NCBI GenBank assembly: GCA_021774015.1
Contig: JAJFJO010000092.1
Coordinates: forward strand, 1-6,422
Length of the DNA stretch: 6,422 bases
Origin: Gammaproteobacteria bacterium
Lineage (GTDB): Bacteria > Pseudomonadota > Gammaproteobacteria > Coxiellales > Coxiellaceae
Direction of reading: 5' to 3'
Within the stretch, counting starts at the first letter, position 1. Each line of letters opens with the position of its first letter. The position numbers were made by a program, and so were the translations under genes. This document shows positions 1-6,402 of this stretch, in pieces. Below the pieces are notes generated by a model. It was not told where the DNA came from and did no database searches. It was given only the letters and a program-made list of their open reading frames with translations.

Positions 1-656
1 TCTAATTCATATTCTTTACAACCAATAATCGACTCATCAATTAATAACTCATTGGTTGGAGAAAGTTCTAATCCACGTAAACAAATATCTAAAAATTCTT
101 CACGGTTATACGCAATACCGCCACCGGTACCACCCATAGTAAATGACGGACGAATAATGGCAGGAAAACCCAGCTCCTCAAGAATATTCCAAGCATCATC
201 CATCGTGTGTGCGAGGCCTGAACGCGGTGTTTCTAAACCAATTTTTGCCATGCACTGCCGAAATTTTTCACGGTCTTCTGCTTTATCAATAGCATCACGT
301 GATGCACCAATTAACTCAACATTATTTTTTTCTAAAATACCCTCGCGCACCAAATCCAATGCGCAGTTTAAACCCGTCTGCCCACCCATAGTTGGCAATA
401 AGGCATCAGGCCTTTCTTTTTCGATGATTTTTGCAATCACTTCCCAGTGAATTGGCTCGATATAGGTGACATCCGCCATATCAGGGTCAGTCATAATCGT
501 TGCGGGATTCGAATTCACCAAGATAACTCGGTAACCTTCTTCACGTAATGCGCTACACGCCTGCGTGCCAGAATAATCAAATTCGCAAGCCTGGCCGATA
601 ATGATCGGTCCAGCTCCGATGATCAGGATAGACTGTATATCTGTTCTTTTGGGCAT
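1..656 (-). CDS. carB: Carbamoyl phosphate synthetase large subunit, N-terminal part (cut by window edge)
   Basis: CarB makes carbamoyl phosphate from bicarbonate, ATP and the ammonia that CarA releases from glutamine; the product feeds pyrimidine and arginine synthesis in the cytoplasm. The first 218 codons are present and the gene runs off the left edge; full proteins of this family have about 1,070 residues. The start MPKRTDIQSILIIGAGPIIIG is typical, followed by the pre-ATP-grasp motif QACEFDYSG and by NSNPATIMTDP. Further on come PTMGGQTGLNCAL, the glycine-rich ATP loop TMGGTGGG and LLIDESIIGCKEYE, all part of the first, carboxyphosphate-forming half. The ATG is preceded by AGGTGA, which overlaps the carA stop codon TAG, so the two genes are 8 bases apart and probably translationally coupled. 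No break is seen in the visible part. Confidence 0.97.
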   Translation of the reverse strand, partial: MPKRTDIQSILIIGAGPIIIGQACEFDYSGTQACSALREEGYRVILVNSNPATIMTDPDMADVTYIEPIHWEVIAKIIEKERPDALLPTMGGQTGLNCALDLVREGILEKNNVELIGASRDAIDKAEDREKFRQCMAKIGLETPRSGLAHTMDDAWNILEELGFPAIIRPSFTMGGTGGGIAYNREEFLDICLRGLELSPTNELLIDESIIGCKEYEL

Positions 657-664
657 GATTTCAC

Positions 665-1834
665 CTATATTTTAACGGCTACATGTGCAGATCGTTCGTG
701 CATATAACTAACAAAGCGATCAAATAATTCAACAATATCGTGAGGACCTGGGCTTGCCTCTGGGTGACCTTGAAAGGCAAAGATAGGTTTTGTGTTATGC
801 GCAATACCTTGCAACGTGTTATCAAATAACGAACGATGCGTGATTGTTAAAAATTCAGGTAGTGTCTTCTCATCGACAGCAAAACTATGGTTCTGACTTG
901 TGATCATCACTTGCTTAGTGACCATATCGATAACAGGGTGGTTCGCACCATGATGACCAAATTTCATTTTTACTGTCTTAGCACCACATGCTTGAGCCAA
1001 CAATTGAAAACCCATACAAATACCAAACAAAGGAACATCGTGTTCCATTAATCTTTTAATATTCTCAATGGCAATACCACAAGCCGCCGGATCTCCAGGA
1101 CCATTCGACAAAAACACGCCATCTGGATTCATTGCCAATACTTCTTTAGCTGGCGTACTAGCCGGCACCAAGGTGACCTGACAACCGCGGTCGACCAATA
1201 AACGTAAAATCTGATGCTTAACACCAAAGTCGTAGGCAACCACGCTAAAAGACCCTGTTATTGCAGGCGCATCACTATTATTAATACGTAAACTGCCTTG
1301 CTGCCACATAGATTGTGTTTTTGTGGTAACTTCCTTAACTAAATCTTTACCTTCCAATCCAGCATAAGCTTGCGCTTTCTTAATTGCGACAGCAGGATCA
1401 ACATTACCTGCAATAATACAACCGTTCTGCGCACCTTTTTCTCTTAAAAGTCGCGTTAACCGCCTAGTATCAATCTCTGCAATGGCCACCACGTTCTGTG
1501 CACGCAAAAAATCCTCTAACGATTGCTGCCCGCGCCAATTGCTCACCACGGGAGATAACTCACGAATCACCAAACCAGACGCCCAAATTTTATCTGATTC
1601 ATTGTCTTGGGGATTCACACCCACATTACCAATATGCGGATACGTTAAGGTAATAATTTGTTCACAATATGAGGGATCTGTAAGAATTTCTTGGTAGCCA
1701 GTCATCGCTGTATTAAAAACCACTTCACCGACTGTTTCGCCTTCCGCACCAATGGAAACACCGGAAAAAACGCTACCATCTGCTAGAGCTAGCAATGCGG
1801 GTTGGCGTTTGTTTAATAAGCCAGAAAGGCTCAT
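665..1834 (-). CDS. carA: Carbamoyl phosphate synthetase small subunit (glutamine amidotransferase)
   Basis: CarA hydrolyses glutamine and passes ammonia through a tunnel to CarB. The product is 389 residues, close to the usual 380-390. The N-terminal CPSase small-chain domain (about 15-150) has GEVVFNTAMTGYQEILTDPSY and TLTYPHIGN. The C-terminal class I glutamine amidotransferase domain (about 195-380) has SNGPGDP at 243-249, the nucleophile Cys273 in GICMGFQ, and His357/Glu359 in GHPEASPGPHD, so the triad is complete. The residue three after the cysteine is Phe276, where E. coli has His272. The ATG at 1834 was chosen because GGGAGA lies just upstream and the family homology begins about 12 residues later. 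The open frame continues upstream to 1954, but those 40 residues lie over the rhomboid gene end and are not CarA-like. carB follows after 8 bases, and a promoter candidate lies at 1867-1895. Confidence 0.97.
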   Translation of the reverse strand: MSLSGLLNKRQPALLALADGSVFSGVSIGAEGETVGEVVFNTAMTGYQEILTDPSYCEQIITLTYPHIGNVGVNPQDNESDKIWASGLVIRELSPVVSNWRGQQSLEDFLRAQNVVAIAEIDTRRLTRLLREKGAQNGCIIAGNVDPAVAIKKAQAYAGLEGKDLVKEVTTKTQSMWQQGSLRINNSDAPAITGSFSVVAYDFGVKHQILRLLVDRGCQVTLVPASTPAKEVLAMNPDGVFLSNGPGDPAACGIAIENIKRLMEHDVPLFGICMGFQLLAQACGAKTVKMKFGHHGANHPVIDMVTKQVMITSQNHSFAVDEKTLPEFLTITHRSLFDNTLQGIAHNTKPIFAFQGHPEASPGPHDIVELFDRFVSYMHERSAHVAVKI

Positions 1835-1866
1835 CTCGTCTCCCAATATGTTGCATACTGGCAGAC

Positions 1867-1895
1867 AGAATACGACATTGTAAGCTAGATGTGAA
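1867..1895 (-). promoter_or_regulatory. Candidate sigma-70 promoter of carAB
   Basis: On the minus strand TTCACA (1895-1890, 5 of 6 matches to TTGACA) is followed by 17 bases and TATTCT (1872-1867, 4 of 6 matches to TATAAT). Transcription would start near 1860 and give a leader of about 26 bases before the carA ATG. The -35 box lies inside the last codons of the rhomboid gene, whose stop is at 1887-1885. This would let carAB be expressed apart from the genes upstream. No long leader or attenuator-like hairpin is visible. The call rests on sequence match alone. Confidence 0.5.
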
Positions 1896-2463
1896 GCGAT
1901 AATATGAAATAAGCAGCGCCTCCCGCCAGGAAGCCAAAAATATGACTCTCCCAAGATGACTTTGCATCACCGGGCAACAAATTCAATAGCATTCCACCAA
2001 AATAATACACACCCACTACCGCAACCAATATGGTAACCGCCGTGCGCTGTTCGATCGCATTAATCAACACATAACCCCAATACCCCATCACGACACCACT
2101 AGCACCAATATGCAGCGCCTTGCGTCCAAACAGCCATACCGCAAAACCGCTTAATAAAACGATAATCAATGTCACCGCATAAAAGATCGGCACACCATTC
2201 ACCAACACCATATTCATCAAAAGAAATAAAGGAATACTGTTAAAAATAAGATGTTGAACATTTCCATGCAGAAATGGCGCGCAAATAATGCCAATCAAAC
2301 CATGCCACGTCCGTGGGTAAATTCCAAAAATATTGAGGCGATGTTTAAACAACACATTAACGATATGCACGGCCCACAAAGTGGCGATAATGCCTAGTGT
2401 AAGATGTGCGTTTTGCTTGATACTATTAGCCAACGTATCAATGGCATTGAAGATGTTATCCAT
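1885..2463 (-). CDS. Rhomboid family intramembrane serine protease
   Basis: Rhomboids cut transmembrane proteins within the lipid bilayer using a Ser-His dyad. This 192-residue protein is a minimal six-helix form. It has a hydrophobic helix at about 21-39, then a loop with YPRTWHG. HGNVQHLIFNSIP follows, where His71 and Asn75 match the HxxxN oxyanion motif. The catalytic Ser122 lies in GASG at 120-123, and the catalytic His174 in SHIFGFLAGG at the last helix. All key residues are present, so it should be active. There is no extra N-terminal domain of the GlpG kind. Its ATG lies 2 bases after the ATPase stop, and its ribosome binding site (GAGAGG) is inside the end of the ATPase gene, so the two are probably co-translated. 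The carA start is 50 bases downstream. The substrate is unknown, and the link to carAB is one of position only. Confidence 0.9.
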   Translation of the reverse strand: MDNIFNAIDTLANSIKQNAHLTLGIIATLWAVHIVNVLFKHRLNIFGIYPRTWHGLIGIICAPFLHGNVQHLIFNSIPLFLLMNMVLVNGVPIFYAVTLIIVLLSGFAVWLFGRKALHIGASGVVMGYWGYVLINAIEQRTAVTILVAVVGVYYFGGMLLNLLPGDAKSSWESHIFGFLAGGAAYFILSLHI

Positions 2464-2465
2464 AA

Positions 2466-3830
2466 CTACCTCTCATTAAGTAATCGAAATGTTTGTTCCA
2501 ACAAATAAAATGGAAGTGACAATAACTCATATCTCACAACCTCGCCCAAATGAGTCTTCACTGATACTGGAATTCGAGTAGGAAAATCTGCATTAATACG
2601 CAATGCTCGATTCAATTTTTTTAATCGCATAAATTCATGCAAAGATTTTAATGAACCTGAGCTTCCTGCCTTAACTTCAATAGGAAGAACCTCTGTTTTA
2701 TGCTGTATAAGATAATCAATTTCAGCACTTGCATTTTTTTCTTCACGCTGCCAATAATACAAACTAGGTTCAACATATGCTGGCGACATAGTTCGAAGCA
2801 CTTGACCAACCCATTGTTCAGCCAGTTTACCATTATTAATAAACTGCAAATCATCTGTATTGCTTAATTGATTTAATTGTAAACCAAGGGTCGCTGAAAC
2901 AAGTCCTGTATCTAATAGTGTTACCTTAAAGAATTTATCTTTAACCTCAGCACCCAAAGGTACTCCATTCGCAGCACTATAACGCACTCGATGACACAAC
3001 CTTGCTTTAATCAATAAATCGAGTGCTTGCTTAATACTAGCAGAGGAAGCTCCTCGATTAACGCGGCTATAAATAAACTTTTCAGTCAGCATAGCAGGCA
3101 CTCCTGCTAACACATCATTCAAATAAGCTGTCGATAGTTTTCCAGAATATTTGGCAAAATCATCACGATAAGTGGCTAACAAATCTTGTTGGACTTGCTC
3201 AACTCCCACCAAAGACATATCTTTGACCCAACTCGCAACAGCTGCAGGAAGCCCGCCAATAATCGCATACTCATGAACAAACTCAAGTAACTGCTGATGG
3301 ATTAATCTGGGAACTTCATTGTCCCACTGGTACGTCTGAAGCCAGGCATGCAATTGAATTTGTTTACGTGCCACCAAAAATTCTTCAAAAGATAGTGGCT
3401 CTAGATGAAAATAATTAATACGACCAACGGGCATACTAAAACTATGCTCTGCCAGCACAAATTCTAATAGTGACCCAGCTGCAATCACTGGCAATTGAGG
3501 CATATCTTCAGCAAACCAACGCAGCTTCGCTAATAATTCTGGTACCACCTGAATCTCATCAAGAAACAAAATGCACTCATCAGGATTCACCACTTGATTT
3601 GTCGCAGCTTCAATTTGTAATAATATCCGCTCAGGGTCATTACTGTTAAATAAGTCTTTAATTTCTGGGCGCTTCTCAAAATTAAACTCAACTAAGCGCC
3701 TGCCAACTACCTGTGCCAAATGGCGAACCAACCAGGTTTTACCAACCTGGCGAGCCCCACGCAGCACCATAGGCTTGCGGTCATGTGACAAAACCCATTT
3801 TTTCATATAAATCAATAAGTTACGATTCAC
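2466..3830 (-). CDS. AAA_14/DUF4143 family P-loop ATPase
   Basis: This 454-residue protein belongs to a widespread, frequently transferred bacterial and archaeal family of unknown role. The N-terminal AAA domain has Walker A GARQVGKT at 25-32 and Walker B ILFLDEIQ at 87-94 (Asp91, Glu92). A sensor-like AAGSLLEF at 117-124 follows, then PLSFEEFL at 145-152. A winged-helix-like middle part covers about 220-290. The C-terminal DUF4143 part contains AEIDYLI (369-375) and PIEVKAG (383-389), an E-x-D and E-x-K arrangement (Glu370, Asp372, Glu385, Lys387) like that of PD-(D/E)xK nucleases. The start is taken as GTG at 3830, because related proteins have a similar short stretch before the first helix; the ATG at codon 9 is an alternative, and neither has a strong ribosome binding site. 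The frame is intact. Three spaced repeats lie directly upstream, and the rhomboid gene follows after 2 bases. Confidence 0.9.
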   Translation of the reverse strand: MNRNLLIYMKKWVLSHDRKPMVLRGARQVGKTWLVRHLAQVVGRRLVEFNFEKRPEIKDLFNSNDPERILLQIEAATNQVVNPDECILFLDEIQVVPELLAKLRWFAEDMPQLPVIAAGSLLEFVLAEHSFSMPVGRINYFHLEPLSFEEFLVARKQIQLHAWLQTYQWDNEVPRLIHQQLLEFVHEYAIIGGLPAAVASWVKDMSLVGVEQVQQDLLATYRDDFAKYSGKLSTAYLNDVLAGVPAMLTEKFIYSRVNRGASSASIKQALDLLIKARLCHRVRYSAANGVPLGAEVKDKFFKVTLLDTGLVSATLGLQLNQLSNTDDLQFINNGKLAEQWVGQVLRTMSPAYVEPSLYYWQREEKNASAEIDYLIQHKTEVLPIEVKAGSSGSLKSLHEFMRLKKLNRALRINADFPTRIPVSVKTHLGEVVRYELLSLPFYLLEQTFRLLNER

Positions 3831-3861
3831 GCCAAGCCCTTGCTTACATCATCCATGCAAA

Positions 3862-3890
3862 AGTATAGGCTCTTTTTAATAAAATTGAAA
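3862..3890 (-). promoter_or_regulatory. Possible promoter of the ATPase-rhomboid pair
   Basis: On the minus strand TATACT (3867-3862) resembles a -10 box. With a 17-base spacer the matching -35 hexamer is TTTCAA (3890-3885), which has only 3 of 6 consensus bases. Transcription would begin near 3855, about 25 bases before the GTG start. The -10 box is part of the repeat copy nearest the gene, so a protein bound to the repeats would affect this promoter directly. The weak -35 box makes this tentative. Confidence 0.3.
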
Positions 3891-3941
3891 GAATGTATAG
3901 GGTCTTTTTTTGAGAAAATAATAAAAGTACACCCTCTTTTA
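3862..3941. repeat. Three 16-base direct repeats at an exact 32-base spacing
   Basis: Three copies start at 3862, 3894 and 3926: AGTATAGGCTCTTTTT, TGTATAGGGTCTTTTT and AGTACACCCTCTTTTA. Copies 1 and 2 agree at 14 of 16 positions; copy 3 agrees with copy 1 at 12 of 16. The 16-base gaps between them are not conserved, so this is a set of spaced boxes and not a slipped tandem repeat. Thirty-two bases is about three helical turns, which puts the boxes on one face of the DNA. They fill the gap between the ATPase gene and the decayed gene on the other strand. Read towards the ATPase the core is AAAAAGAGCCTATACT. They could be operators for that gene or the anchor of a larger mobile unit. The rest of 3831-4053 is AT-rich with no coding signal. 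Confidence 0.75.
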
Positions 3942-4053
3942 TAGATTAATGACCCACATCACACCTTCAACAAAATGACAATAAAGAGTTTTCTATGTTT
4001 TTATTAATCAGGAAGTTAGTGCAAATTTGAATAAAAACTAATTTACAGAAAGA

Positions 4054-4916
4054 ATGCTACACTACCAGATTCTAGCAGAACAGCCTGAACGGGGAGATAA
4101 CCCTAAAGAACTGCTTGAAGAAGTTTCAGGCACTAAATTAGGGTATACCGTTAAGGTTTATCTGCATCATTGTGATAACACAAATTACTATTTAACATTG
4201 CTGCCTAGTCTTGATGACATAAACGCCATATCAGAAAAGAATGAAGCACTAGCGAGTCTCTTTAAGTCACTAACCATTTTAAATGACCCCTATGTCTAGA
4301 CCAGTATCCAAATTAATTTTAGGAGATACTGCCCCAAAAAAATTAAATACAATATTGTTGCTATTGCCTATGGTTATGTGTACGGGCAGGCAGCCATACC
4401 ATCACCTGAGGCAGCGTCAGCACAATACCATGCAGCACCCTATACAGGACATTTATCCATATCAATGCAACCCAATAATCAATTGATTATTCTAATTAAA
4501 AAACAAGTGGTTACACTAATATTCTGCCAGCCAGGTACAACTTGAAGTAATAAGGGCGCTAATTCTGATGCAAAAAAAATTATTGAAGTTAATCGCCTTT
4601 ATCCTACAAAGGGATAGGAACTTACCATATTTTATCCCACGGCTTTTACAACTATAGTGCTATCTATCAACTGCTCTGGGAGAAAACTATGTACCACAAC
4701 GCTACAACATTACCTACCGATAGTGACGCTCGGTATATTGCTAATCTATACTTTAACAATCGAATTGAGCATAATATATCAAGTAACACTCCTGATACAT
4801 TAGTCACCAAACTGCATCTTATGATCAGCACAATGCACTCCGGCTGGTCTGGCAATATCATTGATCGGCATAGCAACACAATAATTCACCGCTGCTCATA
4901 CCAAGAACCTGAATAA
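4054..4916 (+). pseudogene. Decayed gene of about 287 codons, function unknown
   Basis: Three open stretches on the plus strand read as one broken gene. From the ATG at 4054 frame 1 runs 81 codons (MLHYQILAEQ to LTILNDPYV) to TAG at 4297-4299. The same frame then stays open another 81 codons (including NIVAIAYGYVYGQAA and HLSISMQPNNQLIILIKKQ) to TGA at 4543-4545, and continues 23 codons (NSDAKKIIEVNRLYPTKG) to TAG at 4615-4617. The sense then passes into the frame that is open from 4593 to TAA at 4914-4916 (GIGTYHILSHGFYNYSAIYQ onward). One lost base in AAAGGG near 4608-4613 explains that step. Around 4290-4345 a second frame (SRPVSKLILGDTAPKKLNT) also looks protein-like, with a run of seven A at 4336-4342, so paired frameshifts may replace the first stop. 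ATG 4689 has GGGAGA upstream and could still start a 75-residue fragment. No signal peptide, clear domain or recognised family was found. Confidence 0.65.
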
Positions 4917-4959
4917 GTACTACATGTATCCTCTGCTACCACCATGAGGATTCAGGTTC
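4905..4959. repeat. 10-base perfect inverted repeat across the ends of two convergent genes
   Basis: GAACCTGAAT at 4905-4914 is matched by ATTCAGGTTC at 4950-4959, 35 bases apart. The arms lie inside the last codons of the plus-strand pseudogene and of the minus-strand deaminase gene, and encode Glu-Pro-Glu in both. A hairpin could act as a terminator in both directions. However, the loop is long and there is no T tract on either side, so this role is weakly supported. Confidence 0.4.
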
Positions 4960-5565
4960 GCATCTTACAACACTACCAACATTTTGGTCATGCCAATAAG
5001 AATATTCGATGCCAAGATTTTCAAGGCTTCCCGCGCAATAACGGCAACAAGGCTTCGAGACACCCATCATATCACCTTCAAACCTAAGGCCCTCTTCATA
5101 AAAATAATCCACCAATTGCATTTCTGCATGATATGTTCGATCGTCTGCACCAAGCGGGTTGGTTACAAAGTATATCTGATTAATGCCTCTTATACCTTCT
5201 GCAAGTAGCTCACTCGCAAGACCTTGTGCACCGACTCTAACTTCATTAACAGCAATTCTAAGGCCACGCGGTGCTTGACGGCCACGCTGCCGTTGCAAAC
5301 CTAAACCATGCAATGTGTTTGCCGTGATGTAAATAGCACCACCACAAATGCCAACAGCAACAGTCCGTGCGCCAATGTAGGCTTGATTATAGTTGTCATT
5401 ACCTCTATAAACAGATGAGTATGCTACAGCAAGGTAATAACGTGCTATTCGATCCAGTGGATTAAGATAAATATAATTTAAATCATCATAATTTACTACA
5501 CGCGAAAGATTAAGGTTACCTAACCGTTCATTTGACATAGAAGATCTAGTAAATCGAGCAGGCAT
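4936..5565 (-). CDS. Stand-alone cytidine deaminase-like protein, possible toxin or effector
   Basis: The 209-residue product carries the zinc signature of the cytidine deaminase superfamily. His146-Ala147-Glu148 lies in YHAEMQLVDYF, and SKPCCRYC (170-177) supplies Cys174 and Cys177. His146 and the two cysteines would bind zinc, and Glu148 would be the proton shuttle. The core probably begins near residue 100 (LRIAVNEV, then IYFVTNPL). Residues 1-60 are polar with many Arg, Asn and Tyr, and 62-90 are hydrophobic, rich in Gly and Ala. There is no signal peptide or clear secretion domain. The SKxCC form of the second motif is, from memory, seen in bacterial deaminases described as toxins or effectors (OTT_1508-like group), not in housekeeping Cdd or TadA. 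The start at 5565 has AAGGAGA 5 bases upstream. No immunity gene is recognised beside it; the neighbours are a pseudogene and a truncated permease. The target (free nucleoside, DNA or RNA) cannot be told. Confidence 0.75.
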   Translation of the reverse strand: MPARFTRSSMSNERLGNLNLSRVVNYDDLNYIYLNPLDRIARYYLAVAYSSVYRGNDNYNQAYIGARTVAVGICGGAIYITANTLHGLGLQRQRGRQAPRGLRIAVNEVRVGAQGLASELLAEGIRGINQIYFVTNPLGADDRTYHAEMQLVDYFYEEGLRFEGDMMGVSKPCCRYCAGSLENLGIEYSYWHDQNVGSVVRCEPESSWW

Positions 5566-5616
5566 ATCATTCTCCTTAAATTAGTTATATTGTTATTGTA
5601 AAATAATAAAACTTAC

Positions 5617-5633
5617 TATGGATAAAATCCATA
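5617..5633. promoter_or_regulatory. Perfect 7-3-7 palindrome upstream of the deaminase gene
   Basis: TATGGAT-AAA-ATCCATA forms a perfect inverted repeat 52 bases before the deaminase start and 32 bases past the permease stop. Its size and place suit an operator. A 7-base stem with a 3-base loop and no following T run on the minus strand would make a poor terminator. No convincing -35/-10 pair was found between it and the start codon, although TATAAC at 5585-5590 could serve as a -10 box. Confidence 0.35.
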
Positions 5634-5664
5634 AATTTGCTATTAAATCTTGCCTCTAAGCACA

Positions 5665-6402
5665 TCATGCGATCGCTTCCGAGCAGCATAGCAAACACAT
5701 TTTTAATAATACGATAGTTATCACTTCTTTAAATTTAAAAGAAAATGGGTATGCTGCAAGTGCCTTCCCAACAGCAAAAAGCGCACAAGGCCCTGCAGTT
5801 TGACCCAATAAATGCCCAAGGACACAAATCGGTTTAGGGAGACCCAACCCTGTTGCGCTCCATATGATACCAATACTTGGCGCTACAATTAGTGGGTTCT
5901 TAAGAAGCAAAAATGACGACCTTTTAATTAAAGCAGAGACTTTAGTTGCACTATCCTTATCTATTTCAATAACAAAAAGAGCAATCGCTATTAGAAATAC
6001 AACTATCATTGTTGCAATAGCACCAGGTAACACCGCCTTCGGGCCTAAAAGCAACAACAAAAAAGGGATACCAATAAATCCTGTATTCGAAAATGACGAG
6101 CCAAGACTTTGCATGGCGTTTATCGATAATATGTTCTTAAAAAACACCCTTACCAAGATAAAACCAACAGCAAACGTAGCAAGCGCACCAACAAAAAAAA
6201 TAATAATAAAGCCCGGGTATAATAGTTTGTGAATAGGCGCCGATGCCATCGCAGTAAACATAAATGCTGGCAAAGCAAAGTAATACACAAATTGATTTAA
6301 ACCCGTTGCAACGCCCGGACCCAAAATTTTATAATATTGAGCAAACGCCCCCAGCCCCATCAACGCAAAAACGGGAAAAATTGCGGTGACTAATAATTCC
6401 AT
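5665..6402 (-). pseudogene. Auxin efflux carrier (AEC) family permease, C-terminally truncated
   Basis: AEC proteins are inner-membrane carriers for small organic anions, usually 300-320 residues with ten membrane helices. This frame has 245 residues and about seven helices. Recognisable motifs are LNQFVYYFALPAFMF (35-49), SNTGFIGIP (105-113), KNPLIVAPSIGI (168-179) and GPCALFAVG (204-212). Similarity stops at about VLLKM (231-235), where family members continue into a conserved His-Pro helix. Here the frame ends CLLCCSEAIA and then TGA at 5667-5665. The other two minus-strand frames past this point do not restore the family sequence, so a rearrangement is more likely than a simple frameshift. 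The ATG at 6402 has AAGGAA 5 bases upstream and the N-terminus is intact. Loss of the last three helices should abolish transport, hence the pseudogene label; the substrate is unknown. Confidence 0.75.

Noticed and set aside
52..450. A 132-codon open frame on the plus strand
   Set aside because: It is antisense to clearly conserved carB codons and has no protein-like features of its own.
1835..1954. A 40-residue longer N-terminus for CarA
   Set aside because: It lies over the rhomboid gene end and the promoter candidate, shows no CarA similarity, and the ATG at 1834 has its own GGGAGA ribosome binding site.
3862..3941. A CRISPR array
   Set aside because: The repeats are too short and diverged, the gaps are only 16 bases, and no cas gene is present.
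3921..3942. ATAAAAG/CTTTTAT inverted repeat as a terminator
   Set aside because: The stem is only 7 bases, nearly all A-T, with no gene end nearby; it overlaps the third spaced repeat and is probably incidental.
4297..4545. Programmed stop readthrough or recoding at the TAG and TGA
   Set aside because: Two different stops plus a frameshift in one gene fit decay far better; no stem-loop or pyrrolysine or selenocysteine context is visible.
4689..4916. An independent 75-residue gene
   Set aside because: Its frame extends upstream of the ATG with protein-like sequence to 4593 and joins the earlier fragment; the GGGAGA before the ATG is explained by coding sequence (LLWEK). Residual translation is not excluded.
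4984..5208. A 74-codon plus-strand frame opposite the deaminase, considered as an immunity gene
   Set aside because: It lies antisense to the HAE and SKPCC motif region, so its sequence is dictated by those codons, and it has no ribosome binding site of note.
5669..5676. GCGATCGC octamer, like the cyanobacterial HIP1 repeat
   Set aside because: It occurs once in the window, and the conserved genes are gammaproteobacterial in type.
5864..6232. A 122-codon open frame on the plus strand
   Set aside because: It is antisense to the permease motifs; the sense strand carries the recognisable family sequence.
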